Origin: Actinoallomurus soli
GTDB lineage: Bacteria > Actinomycetota > Actinomycetes > Streptosporangiales > Streptosporangiaceae
Length of the DNA stretch: 64,000 bases
Direction of reading: 5' to 3'
NCBI RefSeq assembly: GCF_024055715.1
Contig: NZ_JAMXMV010000027.1
Location: 30,497-94,496 of the forward strand
Position numbers and translations under genes: made by a program. This document shows positions 9,527 to 17,646 of this stretch, piece after piece (position 1 is the first letter of the stretch; every line of letters begins with the position of its first letter). The notes under the pieces are model-generated. The model did not search any database, was not told the origin of the DNA, and worked only from the letters and a program-made list of their open reading frames with translations.

Positions 9527-10111
9527 TCACGCCTCCTCGAGGACCGCCGCCACGGCCGCGGCCACGGCCCGGGGGTCGGCGGGCACGGGCACCCCGTCGA
9601 CCATGACGGTCGGCGTCGCGCCGACGCCGCGCCGGCCGGCGGCGAAGGTCACGTAGGCCGCCCAGCCCAGGTAGGCACCGCCGAGCACGCAGCGGGCGAA
9701 GCCGGGATCGGTCAGCCCCACGGACCGGCCTCTCTCGATCAGCTCCTCGTCGGTCAGGCCGGGCCCGCCCTCGGGCGGCTGCACCGCGAACAGCGCCCGG
9801 GCGTACTCCCGGAACCGTCCGCCGTCGGCCGCACAGCCCGACGACGACGCGGCGCGCGATGAGTAATGATTGGTCGACAGGCGGTCCAGGAACGACATCG
9901 GGTGGTAGTCGATGTTGATCAGCTGGTCGGCTACGAGCCGGTCCAGGGTCGGCCCGGCGACCTCTTCGAACCGCTTGCAGTACGGGCACTGGAAGTCGAT
10001 GTAAGTGTCTACGGTGACGGGACCGGCGCCGACCACGACGCCGTCTCCGCCGGCCGACGCACCGGCCGGAACGCGGTCCGGTGCGGGGGCCATGGGCATC
10101 CATGTGGTCAC
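9527..10111 (-). CDS. DsbA-family thiol-disulfide oxidoreductase (thioredoxin_4)
   Basis: 194 residues from the GTG at 10111, preceded by AGGAGG. Strand TVDTYIDFQCPYCKRFEE carries the active-site CPYC, a helical insertion follows (YHPMSFLDRLSTNHYS is typical of this family), and the cis-Pro region is GVGATPTVMVDG. Related actinobacterial proteins are often membrane-anchored, but no signal peptide or transmembrane segment is visible here, so it may act in the cytoplasm or be released atypically. Two extra cysteines (SSSGCAADGG and FARCVLGG) lie in the helical domain. With the thioredoxin and reductase-like genes nearby it adds to a local thiol-redox theme. An in-frame ATG 15 bases further in is an alternative start. 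Confidence 0.85.
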   Translation of the reverse strand: MTTWMPMAPAPDRVPAGASAGGDGVVVGAGPVTVDTYIDFQCPYCKRFEEVAGPTLDRLVADQLINIDYHPMSFLDRLSTNHYSSRAASSSGCAADGGRFREYARALFAVQPPEGGPGLTDEELIERGRSVGLTDPGFARCVLGGAYLGWAAYVTFAAGRRGVGATPTVMVDGVPVPADPRAVAAAVAAVLEEA

Positions 10112-10368
10112 GAGGCCTCCTGAGTCCGATTGGGGCGGGCCGACCGGTGTTCTGGCATCGCACCTGGTCAAAGGCCCATGCTGGTCGCTCTGACCCTGCC
10201 CTGACGGCGTGACCTAAACACCGGCCGTGCCTTTGCCGCGCCCTTGCCGGGCTGTGTCGGCGCCCATGAGGCGTGAAGCCTGGCTCAAGTCTTGCCAGGC
10301 AGTTTGGCCCCCGCCGGAAGACGAAGTCCCGTGGAAGGAGACGGGCATCGCGCTCCGAGGGGGAACGT

Positions 10369-10686
10369 ATGAGCGAACGAGATCATCATCCGTTCCGCGG
10401 GCCGGCCGGGGCCTGGGCTCAGCGAGCCTGGGACTGGGCGCGGCGCAGCTCACGGCGCCGAACTCCGTCCGTCCACATGAGCGGCGTCGACGACTCGGCC
10501 GTGGCGCGCGTCCCGGTGTCCGACGACGACTTCGCCGCCTACGCCGTGGCGCCGGTGTGCTTCGACACCGAACCCTCCGGCGGCTGCCGGCACCACGACC
10601 ACGAGATCGACGAGTGCCCCGGCGGCGGCCCGGCCCGTCATGGGAACGATGGCCAGAGCCGGTCCGTGAATGGGGGATTGCGATGA
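10369..10686 (+). CDS. Small hypothetical protein, Arg/Trp-rich start and His/Cys-rich centre
   Basis: 105 residues starting MSERDHHPFRG, with GAGGGGG upstream of the ATG at 10369. The N-terminus is basic and tryptophan-rich (AWAQRAWDWARRSSRRR). The centre holds a compact CFDTEPSGGCRHHDHEIDEC segment that could bind metal. No family is recognised. Its stop overlaps the start of the zinc-ribbon gene in an ATGA, so the two are co-translated and probably act together. Confidence 0.5.
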   Translation: MSERDHHPFRGPAGAWAQRAWDWARRSSRRRTPSVHMSGVDDSAVARVPVSDDDFAAYAVAPVCFDTEPSGGCRHHDHEIDECPGGGPARHGNDGQSRSVNGGLR

Positions 10687-11048
10687 CGATGTTGGTCGAC
10701 GTCGCCGTCGAGCGCTACAGATTCGTCTGCGGGCGCTGCGGCCAGACCTGGACCGCCGACTACGACGTGCAGTACGTGACCGACGACGTCGGCGCCACGT
10801 TCGCGTTCTATCGGCTCGACGGCGTGCCGGTGCCGCCGCCGACCGGAGGAGAGGTGACCTGCCCGAACTGCGGCGCCATGGGCGTCGCCGTGATCCCCGA
10901 GGGCCGGCGCGACAGCCCGCCCGCGCGCCTGGACAGCGACGAGCCGCGCGAGCGCGTCACCACCACCGCCGAGCAACGCCGGGCGTCCGTGCCGCACCTG
11001 CCGGGGCTCGTCGGCGAGAGTGGAGGACGGGCCGGTGATCGGCCGTAG
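10683..11048 (+). CDS. Small zinc-ribbon protein
   Basis: 121 residues, MTMLVDVAVERYRFVCGRCG onward. Two CxxC knuckles (CGRC near 16-19 and CPNC near 60-63) frame a beta-rich stretch (TWTADYDVQYV), the pattern of a single-zinc rubredoxin-like ribbon. The C-terminal third is Arg/Pro-rich and probably disordered. Function is unknown. Coupled to the preceding small gene by a 4-base overlap, it is followed by the palindrome at 11119-11141. Confidence 0.6.
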   Translation: MTMLVDVAVERYRFVCGRCGQTWTADYDVQYVTDDVGATFAFYRLDGVPVPPPTGGEVTCPNCGAMGVAVIPEGRRDSPPARLDSDEPRERVTTTAEQRRASVPHLPGLVGESGGRAGDRP

Positions 11049-11099
11049 CGGGCCGTCGGGCCGTGCCCATCCCGGCGGACAGCGCGCGGGACGGCGGCA

Positions 11100-11290
11100 C
11101 CACGACCGGCGGGCCCGTGTGCCGCAGGATTCCTGCGGCACGATGAACGCCGACGGGGAAGGCGCAAGGACGACAGACGAACCGCCTCAGGGCCACGTGG
11201 CCCGTGAGCAGGCCGGCGACCGGCGGGACGCGCATGCCGGCCGCGGTCACCGGCTCGTACCGCGGCGCGGGTGCCCGCCGGGCGTGGCCG
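11100..11290 (-). pseudogene. Decayed duplicate of the FUSC transporter N-terminus
   Basis: Read leftward, this stretch encodes PVTAAGMRVPPVAGLLTGHV and then FPVGVHRAAG. It matches the opening of the intact FUSC protein starting at 15247 (LVTAAGVCVPLVAGLITGRV, then FYVGVIAPQG) at protein and DNA level. Only about 60 codons are recognisable, with substitutions in the membrane segment and no continuation. It is a fossil of a second copy in opposite orientation to the intact gene. The rest of 11049-11411 holds nothing else but the palindrome listed separately. Confidence 0.6.
11119..11141. terminator. 23-base perfect palindrome after the zinc-ribbon gene
   Basis: 11-bp arms (GTGCCGCAGGA and TCCTGCGGCAC) are separated by one base. 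It lies 70 bases downstream of the rightward zinc-ribbon stop and inside the FUSC remnant. With a one-base spacer it would form a hairpin by opening the innermost pairs, or it could be a protein-binding dyad. A terminator is the simpler reading. Confidence 0.4.
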
Positions 11291-11411
11291 GCGCCCGGCG
11301 CGCCCCGGCCGACCGCGGGGCCTGCTCCCCTCGGCGCGATGACGTCGCGGCGCTCCGCATCTACCCGGTGCGCGGCCCGGATCGGTCTGGCGGCCGGCCG
11401 TCCGGGGTCGT

Positions 11412-12794
11412 TCACGGGGGCGCGTCGATCGGGACGACGCCGATGAGCTTCTTGTTGACGAACTCCTGTATGCCGAGCGCGGACAACTCCCGGCCGTAGC
11501 CGCTGTCCTTGGTCCCGCCGAACGGCAGCTCGGGCGAGGTCCAGGTCGGATGGTTGACGAACACCATCCCGCTGTCGATGTGCCGGGCGATCTCCCGGCC
11601 GTGTTCCTCGTCGCCGGTGAACACCGAAGCCCCGAGCCCGTAACGGGTGTCGTTGGCGACGGCGATCGCCTCGGCCTCGTCCCCGACGCGGAAGAACATC
11701 GCGACCGGGCCGAACAGCTCCTCACCGTAGATCGGGTTGTCCTTCGCCACCCCGGTGAGGATCGTCGGCTGCATGAATGCTCCGGTCGTGGGCACGGGAT
11801 CGCCGACCTCGGTCGCCCGCGCGCCGTGCTCGACCGCCTTGGCGACCTGCGCACGGAGGTTCTCGGCGGCGGTTCGCGACGACAGCGGCGGCAGCGTGGT
11901 CCGCTCGTCCATCGGGTCGCCCGCGGTCAGCGTGCCGAGCGCCGCCGTGAACTCCTCGAGGAACTTGTCGGCGATCTGCTCGTGGACGAGCAGTCGCTTG
12001 CTTGCCACACAGCTCTGGCCGCAGTTGTGCATCCGTCCCCACACGGCCCAGTGCACCGTCGCGCCCAGGTCGGCGTCGGGCAGGACGATCAGCGGGTCGC
12101 TGCCGCCCAGTTCTAGGGTGGTCTTCTTCACCACCTTGCCGGCGCGCGTCGCGACGGCGGCGCCCGCCTCCGTGCTGCCGGTGAGCGCCACGCCCCTGAC
12201 ACGTGGGTCGTCGATCACCGTCACGGCCTGTTCCTTGGTGATGAACAGGTTGGTGTAAACCCCCTCGGGCGCGCCCGCCTCGCGGTACAGCCGCTCGAAG
12301 GCCAGCGCGGACTGGGGCACGCTCGACGAGTGCTTGACCATGACGACGTTTCCCGCCATCACGTTCGGGGCCGCGAAGCGGACCAGCTGGTAGTACGGGA
12401 AGTTCCACGGCTGCACCCCGAACAGCACACCCAGCGGGCTGTTGACGACGACGGCGTCCCCCGTACGCGCGTCGAGGTGGACCGGTCTCAGGAGGTCCTC
12501 CGCGTTGTCGGCGTAGTAGTCGAAGATGTCGGCCGTCAGGAGGACCTCCTCGATGCTCTCGCCGATCACTTTGCCCATCTCCAGGGTCAGGAGGCGGGCG
12601 AACTCCTCCCGCCGTTCACGCAGGATGCGTGCGGCGCGCCGAGTGATGGCCGCGCGCTCGTCGAAGCCGCGTTCGCGCCAGGTCTCGTACCGCGACCGGG
12701 CACGCACCAGAGCGCTCTCCAGCTCCGCTGCGTCGAGTTCGTCGAAGGTGGCGAGCACCTCGTCGCTGTAAGGATTCACCGATTGGTAGGGCAT
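11412..12794 (-). CDS. NAD(P)-dependent aldehyde dehydrogenase, succinate-semialdehyde type
   Basis: 460 residues from MPYQSVNPYSDEVLATF. The ALDH features are all present: FNFPYYQ-type cofactor region (VQPWNFPYYQ), catalytic Glu in TLELGGSDPL, catalytic Cys in NCGQSCVASKRLLVHE, and the C-terminal PFGGTKDSGYGRE. The short N-terminus and the ASKR segment fit the compact GabD1-like succinate-semialdehyde dehydrogenases, which oxidise semialdehydes to acids in the cytoplasm. The exact substrate is not determined. An in-frame extension upstream lacks homology, so the ATG at 12794 was chosen. It stands alone, leftward. Near a formaldehyde dehydrogenase-like gene and chaperones it fits aldehyde-stress defence. 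Confidence 0.9.
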   Translation of the reverse strand: MPYQSVNPYSDEVLATFDELDAAELESALVRARSRYETWRERGFDERAAITRRAARILRERREEFARLLTLEMGKVIGESIEEVLLTADIFDYYADNAEDLLRPVHLDARTGDAVVVNSPLGVLFGVQPWNFPYYQLVRFAAPNVMAGNVVMVKHSSSVPQSALAFERLYREAGAPEGVYTNLFITKEQAVTVIDDPRVRGVALTGSTEAGAAVATRAGKVVKKTTLELGGSDPLIVLPDADLGATVHWAVWGRMHNCGQSCVASKRLLVHEQIADKFLEEFTAALGTLTAGDPMDERTTLPPLSSRTAAENLRAQVAKAVEHGARATEVGDPVPTTGAFMQPTILTGVAKDNPIYGEELFGPVAMFFRVGDEAEAIAVANDTRYGLGASVFTGDEEHGREIARHIDSGMVFVNHPTWTSPELPFGGTKDSGYGRELSALGIQEFVNKKLIGVVPIDAPP

Positions 12795-13124
12795 TTCTCT
12801 CAACCCTTTCGCCGACGGCTCACCGTGCTGCGGACGGAATGGGCCACGACGTGTGCAAGCCCGATGAGGGCGTAGGGATGTGGCGCGCCTTCTCGGCGGC
12901 ACCGGGAGCCTGGTCGTCGTCGACGCGGGCGTGGGGGCCGCCTGATCTGGCGGCGACCCTGAATCAGCTGTTCCACCGTGGCATCCCCGGCGCGGTCGCA
13001 GGTCAAACCGCCGGCCGTCGCGTCGGGAGGCGCGAGGGGCGCGGCTCCGAGAGCGAGAGTTCCGGGACCCGGGTCAAGAGACGGCCACGATTCTCCAGGC
13101 CGCGCTCAACTCTGATACCCGTCC
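12795..13124. other. Spacer with no convincing gene
   Basis: Between the aldehyde dehydrogenase and the Hsp20 remnant no frame shows a recognisable protein. A short rightward reading around 12880-12943 (VARLLGGTGSLVVVDAGVGAA then stop) has normal actinomycete codon character and might be another decayed fragment, but it is too short to name. Confidence 0.3.
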
Positions 13125-13178
13125 CTTTCGTACGAGACCGCCGGAAAGGTCCGGTAGAAGAAGACGCACGTACGAAAG
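13125..13178 (+). promoter_or_regulatory. Inverted repeat CTTTCGTACG...CGTACGAAAG before the Hsp20 remnant
   Basis: Perfect 10-bp arms at 13125-13134 and 13169-13178, 34 bases apart, end 12 bases before the ATG at 13191. The spacing resembles a pair of operator half-sites on two helix faces or a loop-forming repressor site. It probably controlled the small heat-shock gene whose 5' end survives at 13191. Confidence 0.5.
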
Positions 13179-13190
13179 ATCGGGGAAGCC

Positions 13191-13409
13191 ATGGCATTGC
13201 CGGTGAAGCGCGCCAGGGGCGGCCGGCTGCACGGACTGGAACCGACCGCCGTGGTATTGCGACGGGATCCGTTCGCCGATGTGCAGGAGCGCTGGCGGCG
13301 GGCCGGTCTCGACGTCGCGGCTGATCGAGTGGCGGGGCAACCTCATGGAATTTCGCGAGTTCATCCGCACGGTACAGCGCGGCGCCGGTCTCGATGCCGA
13401 CGCGGCTGA
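13191..13409 (+). pseudogene. Remnant of a small heat-shock protein (Hsp20) N-terminus
   Basis: The first 40 residues (MALPVKRARGG, then RRDPFADVQERW) follow the pattern of actinomycete Hsp20 N-termini: a MALP start, then a DPF-x-E/D-x-W arm. There is a GGGGAAG ribosome binding site 3-4 bases upstream. The alpha-crystallin domain never follows; the reading becomes Arg/His-rich and runs out of frame into the DUF2267 gene. A deletion has removed about 100 residues and joined the promoter and start to the next gene. The identification is by pattern only. The surviving promoter may now drive the DUF2267 gene. Confidence 0.4.
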
Positions 13410-14121
13410 ACGTGCGGCACGGGCGACGCTCACGACGCTGGCCGAGCGGCTTTCCCCAGGGGAGGCGCGGGACCTTCTGGAAGAACTTCCGGCCGAGATG
13501 AAACCCTGGGTCTACACCGAGTCCGCCGCCGAACGCTTCGACATCGATGAGTTCCTGCGCCGCGTGGCCGAACGCGCCGGTGTGGATGTCGAGACCGCCG
13601 AGCGGCATGCGCGCGCCGTCTTCTTCGCACTCGGGCGGGCCGTACGCGCCGACGAGATCGACGACATCGCGGCGGAACTGCCCCAGGACTTCGAACCCCT
13701 CATCGCCGAGGCCCGGCATCGGTTCTTCACGGTGATGCCGAGCGAGGAGTTCCTGTCCCGGGTGGCGGAGCGAACCGGCCTCGACATCGATGGAGCGCGA
13801 CGCGCCACCGAGGCCGTCTTGACGGCGCTCGCCCAGCGCATCGCGGGCGGCGAGGTCGACGACCTCATCCCGCGGCTCCCACTGTCGCTGCACGATCCAC
13901 TCAGGCGCGGCAGGGCGGCGACCGGCGGCAGGGCGCGGCGGATGAGCCTGGACAGGTTCCTCCAGATCATCGCCGACCGGGAGGGAATCGACCGGTTCGC
14001 GGCGAGCGAGCACGCCCGGGCGGTCTTCGCCACCTTGCGCGAGGCGGTCGGCGACGAGGAGTACTTCGACGTGACCGTCCAGTTGCCGCCGGACTACTCG
14101 GTGCTGCTGCCCGTGCCGTGA
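13345..14121 (+). CDS. DUF2267 protein with four tandem repeats
   Basis: 258 residues from MEFREFIRTVQRGAGL. Four copies of a roughly 60-65-residue helical unit are seen, each opening with a [DE]-F-[LI]-x3-[AV] helix. They begin near 2 (EFREFIRTV), 67 (DIDEFLRRVAERAG), 131 (PSEEFLSRVAERTG) and 202 (SLDRFLQIIADREG), and carry an A-x-A/T-x-L-A-LxER/RI-x-GGE-x-DL pattern. Most DUF2267 proteins have one or two units, so four is unusual. Function is unknown; the family recurs in stress and dormancy gene sets of actinomycetes. The start lacks a clear ribosome binding site, which agrees with the gene having been brought behind the Hsp20 start region by deletion. Confidence 0.8.
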   Translation: MEFREFIRTVQRGAGLDADAAERAARATLTTLAERLSPGEARDLLEELPAEMKPWVYTESAAERFDIDEFLRRVAERAGVDVETAERHARAVFFALGRAVRADEIDDIAAELPQDFEPLIAEARHRFFTVMPSEEFLSRVAERTGLDIDGARRATEAVLTALAQRIAGGEVDDLIPRLPLSLHDPLRRGRAATGGRARRMSLDRFLQIIADREGIDRFAASEHARAVFATLREAVGDEEYFDVTVQLPPDYSVLLPVP

Positions 14122-14151
14122 CGTCCGGGTACGTCCGGCGCGCCTTGCTGG

Positions 14152-15045
14152 TCAGCGGCCGGCGAGCAGGTCGGTCTCCGCGGCGTCGAGCAGCCGCTGG
14201 AGGTGGAGGCCGTGCCGCACGTCCAATGAGTGGGGCCTGCCGTGCTCCACCGCGTCCGCGAACTCCTCGACCATCGTCCCGAGTGCCTCGGGCCCGGTCG
14301 CGTCGCTGCAGTCGATCATGGCGGAGCCGCCCGGCCCGAAGACCTCGATCTCCGCGCGGGCGGGTAGGTCGGCCGGTGCGGTGGCCAGCAGGGATGCCTC
14401 GCTGTACCGGCCGCCCTCATGTTCCAGCAGGAGGCCGATCCAGCCGCGCGGATCGCCGTGCGCGCGGACCAGCGCCGTGTGGCCGAGGGCGGCGTCGAGG
14501 AGGTCTACGACGTCAACCCCTACGTCCATGAGCACACCCCGCCGGGCCCGCCACGCCGGCGCGTCCGAGGCCAGCGCCGCGGAGATCAGGCGGGCGGTGC
14601 CGCCGACCGGCTGCGCCCGCCTGACCTGCGTGCCGAGGTAGGTTCGAACGGCGGGCGCGTAGCGCCACGTCAACGCCACCTGGGAGACCACGTCGTCGGC
14701 GACGGTCTCGGCCAGTTCCTCCGCCCCGGCCAGTTCCTCCGCCCCGGCCAGGTCGTCGGCGATCGGCCTGCTCAGCAGTACGGCCACGTGCCGTCCCGCC
14801 GCTCTGGCGGCGAGGGACGGCTGCGCGGCGGGCGGCACGGCGAACGCGACGGCGTCGCAGTGGTCGAGCATCTCGGCGAAGCCGCCGAAGGCCGGCACCG
14901 AAAATCGCGCGGCGAGGCCCTTTGCGGCTTCCGGCGACCTCGACCACACGCCCGCGAACCGGATCGCCGGGGCGGACGCCAGCGAGGGCGCGTACAACTC
15001 GGCCGCCGAGCGGCCCGCGCCGGCCAGTCCCACCGATGTGCTCAT
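14152..15045 (-). CDS. Gfo/Idh/MocA-family NAD(P)-binding oxidoreductase
   Basis: 297 residues. An N-terminal Rossmann fold begins SVGLAGAGRSA, followed by AGVWSRSPEAA and AVAFAVPPAAQPSLA. The C-terminal alpha/beta domain (TWRYAPAVRTYL to EFADAVEHG) is shorter than usual. The family normally has EKP at the end of the Rossmann domain; here the equivalent reads LLSRPIA, so the catalytic lysine is missing. Immediately after it is a perfect in-frame 18-bp duplication. The protein may be inactive or have a non-redox role. It is convergent with the DUF2267 gene and divergent from the FUSC gene. Confidence 0.75.
   Translation of the reverse strand: MSTSVGLAGAGRSAAELYAPSLASAPAIRFAGVWSRSPEAAKGLAARFSVPAFGGFAEMLDHCDAVAFAVPPAAQPSLAARAAGRHVAVLLSRPIADDLAGAEELAGAEELAETVADDVVSQVALTWRYAPAVRTYLGTQVRRAQPVGGTARLISAALASDAPAWRARRGVLMDVGVDVVDLLDAALGHTALVRAHGDPRGWIGLLLEHEGGRYSEASLLATAPADLPARAEIEVFGPGGSAMIDCSDATGPEALGTMVEEFADAVEHGRPHSLDVRHGLHLQRLLDAAETDLLAGR
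14710..14745. repeat. Perfect 18-bp tandem duplication inside the Gfo/Idh gene
   Basis: Two adjacent identical 18-base units (14710-14727 and 14728-14745) encode a duplicated six-residue stretch (AGAEEL twice on the minus strand). A third partial unit follows. It preserves the frame and looks like recent replication slippage. Confidence 0.9.
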
Positions 15046-15246
15046 ACACCCACCGTAATCACCCCACCTGTCGTCAGGAGGCGGGCGGGCTTGTGTCCTT
15101 CACCCAGGCGGGACCTCGAGGCTTCAGGCCCACGGCCACGCGGGCCATGTGCCTTAGCCGACCGCAGCTCCCGCACCGTGGTGGGTAGGCGTGAACGACG
15201 TGGGGTAAGGGGCGGAGACCGTGCCACGTCGCCGGGGGAGCAGACC

Positions 15247-17379
15247 GTGTCATCGCTGTTGTGGCTGCGCCGGGCGTTCGCCACGTTCGAGGGCGGTGCG
15301 GCGCCGGTCTATGGGCTGGTGACCGCGGCCGGCGTGTGTGTCCCGCTGGTGGCGGGCCTGATCACCGGGCGTGTCGACGAAAGCCGGCTCGTCGCCCTGG
15401 GGGCCTTCTATGTCGGGGTCATCGCACCGCAGGGGCCCCAGGGCGCCCGTGCCCGCTCGATGATCATCAGGGTCGCCGTCGTGACGCTGTTCTCCTGGCT
15501 CGGCGGCCTGGTCAGCGGCCATGACTGGCTGGTGGTGGTGGTCACATCCGCGGTCGCAGCGTTCGGCGCGGCGATCCCCGAGCTGGGACCGATGGCGGCG
15601 CTGTGCACGCTGGTCGCCGCGCTGCGACCGGCGACCAGCCCGGTGCTGTACAACGGACTGCTGGAGACGCTGGGCGGTGTGTGGATCTGTGTGCTGCTGC
15701 TGGCGCCGTGGGTCGTACGGAGGCTCCGGCCGCTGCGCGCCGGTATCGCCGCTGCCGCATGTTCGGTCGCCGACACGCTCGACGATCTGGCGGGCCCTGC
15801 CCTGGACCCGGGCGGGTGGTCTCGTCGGTGCGCCACGGCTTATTCGGACCTTCATTCCGCCCGGATCGCCTACGGCCTTTACCGCTCGGGCGGCTTTGAG
15901 GAACAACGGCGACCGGCTCGGCTCATTGCGGCGATCGATCAGGTGATGGGCGAGGCAGCCGTCCTGGGTGCGCTGCGCCTGGAAAGTCGGCCGTATCCAA
16001 CGGATTGGCAGGCCGAATTCGGGGGTGCCCTCACCGCCGTCGCCGACCGTTTGCGCACGTTCGGCATGGCGATCGAGACGGACACGGACGTGCCGCCCGA
16101 CACCGTGGCGGCGGGCTCGGTTCCGACGGGCCGGTTGGGCGAACGCCACAGCCAGGATATCGCCGGGCGGCCCGGCCCGCCTATCGTCGCGCTGCGCCTC
16201 CACGCCGACCGGATCATCGGCCGGATGAATGCGTCGGCCGACACGGTGTGCCGGGTCCTAGCGCAAGAGCGGCGCACCGCCGGGCGACGACTGCCCGGAA
16301 TCCGTGCCTGGTGGGCCCGGTGCGTCGAAGCGGTCAGGACCCGCTCCCCCCGGTTCCGGCATGCCGCACGCGTGGGTACGGCGCTGGCGCTGACCATGAT
16401 CCTGGCCGTCGGACTGCACCTGTCTCACCCGCACTGGCTGATCGTCACCGTACTGTTCAGCCTGCGCGACTCGTACACCGACACGGTGCGGATGGTCCTG
16501 CAGCAGGCCGTCGGCACCACGGTCGGCGCCACAGCCGCCGCCGTTGCGCTGGCACTCGCGCCCGGGCGGATCACCCTCCTCGCCCTGATCTTCATCAGCG
16601 GCGCGCTCGGGTTCACGCTCAAACCGGTGAACACGGGCTATTGGATCGCGCTCGGCACGCCGATGACCATGCTCCTCATCGACTTCACCGCGCCGCTGAA
16701 CTGGCGGGCCGGGATCCTGCGCGTCGTACTCAGTCTCGCGGGCGCCCTGCTCGCGCTGCTCTTCGCACACCTGCTGTTTCCGGCGGGGATCCAGCGGCGG
16801 ATGGCCGAGCGGCTGGCCCGGCTGCTGCACACCCATGCCGTTCTCGCGCGTGCGGTCGCCGAACCGTCCAGGGGACGCGAGGCCCGGATCCGCGGCGCGG
16901 ACCGGAAGGCGGCGTCGGCCGCCGCCACGCTCGAAGCGGCCGGCACCATGCTCAGGCGGAAGGCCGCGTCACCCGACGAACAGATCTCGCGCATCGGGGA
17001 GACGGGCAGAGCCGCGCGGCGGCTACGAGATCGCCTGACATCGCCGGCGTCCTTCGCCGCCGTCCCGGTCGGTGTCATCGCTACCGCCGCGCGTGAAGTC
17101 GCCGACCATCTTGACCAGGGCGCCGACGAGGTTCTCGCCCTTTCCTACCTGGGTTCGGCAATGCTGCAGGCCGACGTCGGCATCCGCGATCAACGTTCGC
17201 CGGAGCCGCCCGGCCGGCGCCGGGCCGGACTCGTCGACCGCATCGCCCCCGATCCAACTTCGGCGGAGCCTGCGGGTGCTGCAGGCACGCGCGACATGGT
17301 GTACGGGCTGATCGCTGATGCCGAGCGACTCGGGGAACTCAGCCGCGCGACGGTGACCGGCCGGCCCGGCGGAGGGTGA
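15247..17379 (+). CDS. FUSC-family membrane transporter (aromatic-acid exporter-like)
   Basis: 710 residues from the GTG at 15247, which has GGGGGAG 6 bases upstream. A first hydrophobic block (about 15-160: VTAAGVCVPLVAGLITG, VALGAFYVGVIAPQGPQGARA, then several helices) is followed by a soluble helical part (about 165-375). A second FUSC block (about 375-515) begins HAARVGTALALTMILAVG with LSHPHWLIVTVLFSLRDSYTDTVRM, and a C-terminal cytoplasmic helical domain follows. This double FUSC layout is that of YccS/AaeB-type efflux proteins for aromatic acids and related toxic anions. No membrane-fusion partner is nearby, as expected in a Gram-positive. A decayed fragment of a paralogue lies at 11100-11290. 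Confidence 0.85.
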   Translation: MSSLLWLRRAFATFEGGAAPVYGLVTAAGVCVPLVAGLITGRVDESRLVALGAFYVGVIAPQGPQGARARSMIIRVAVVTLFSWLGGLVSGHDWLVVVVTSAVAAFGAAIPELGPMAALCTLVAALRPATSPVLYNGLLETLGGVWICVLLLAPWVVRRLRPLRAGIAAAACSVADTLDDLAGPALDPGGWSRRCATAYSDLHSARIAYGLYRSGGFEEQRRPARLIAAIDQVMGEAAVLGALRLESRPYPTDWQAEFGGALTAVADRLRTFGMAIETDTDVPPDTVAAGSVPTGRLGERHSQDIAGRPGPPIVALRLHADRIIGRMNASADTVCRVLAQERRTAGRRLPGIRAWWARCVEAVRTRSPRFRHAARVGTALALTMILAVGLHLSHPHWLIVTVLFSLRDSYTDTVRMVLQQAVGTTVGATAAAVALALAPGRITLLALIFISGALGFTLKPVNTGYWIALGTPMTMLLIDFTAPLNWRAGILRVVLSLAGALLALLFAHLLFPAGIQRRMAERLARLLHTHAVLARAVAEPSRGREARIRGADRKAASAAATLEAAGTMLRRKAASPDEQISRIGETGRAARRLRDRLTSPASFAAVPVGVIATAAREVADHLDQGADEVLALSYLGSAMLQADVGIRDQRSPEPPGRRRAGLVDRIAPDPTSAEPAGAAGTRDMVYGLIADAERLGELSRATVTGRPGGG

Positions 17380-17646
17380 CCGCGCGACGCATGGCGGCTT
17401 CGGCCGCGTCGATGGCAGCTCGCGAGGAACAGGGAGGTGGAGAACCGGGGAACCGGGTGCCGCCCGGTGGCGGCCGGCGCTGGGCATCTGCTCGCCGGAC
17501 GGCACGCGGACCAGGTGCTGCCGGTCGATCCGGTGCTCGGCTACTTCCGCGATGAGCCGGCTCCAACGAGATTTAGGCGCTTTGCTCCAATTCAGATGTT
17601 CCGCACGGCAGTGTCGGACGAACTCCTGACGACTGAGACGGAAATC

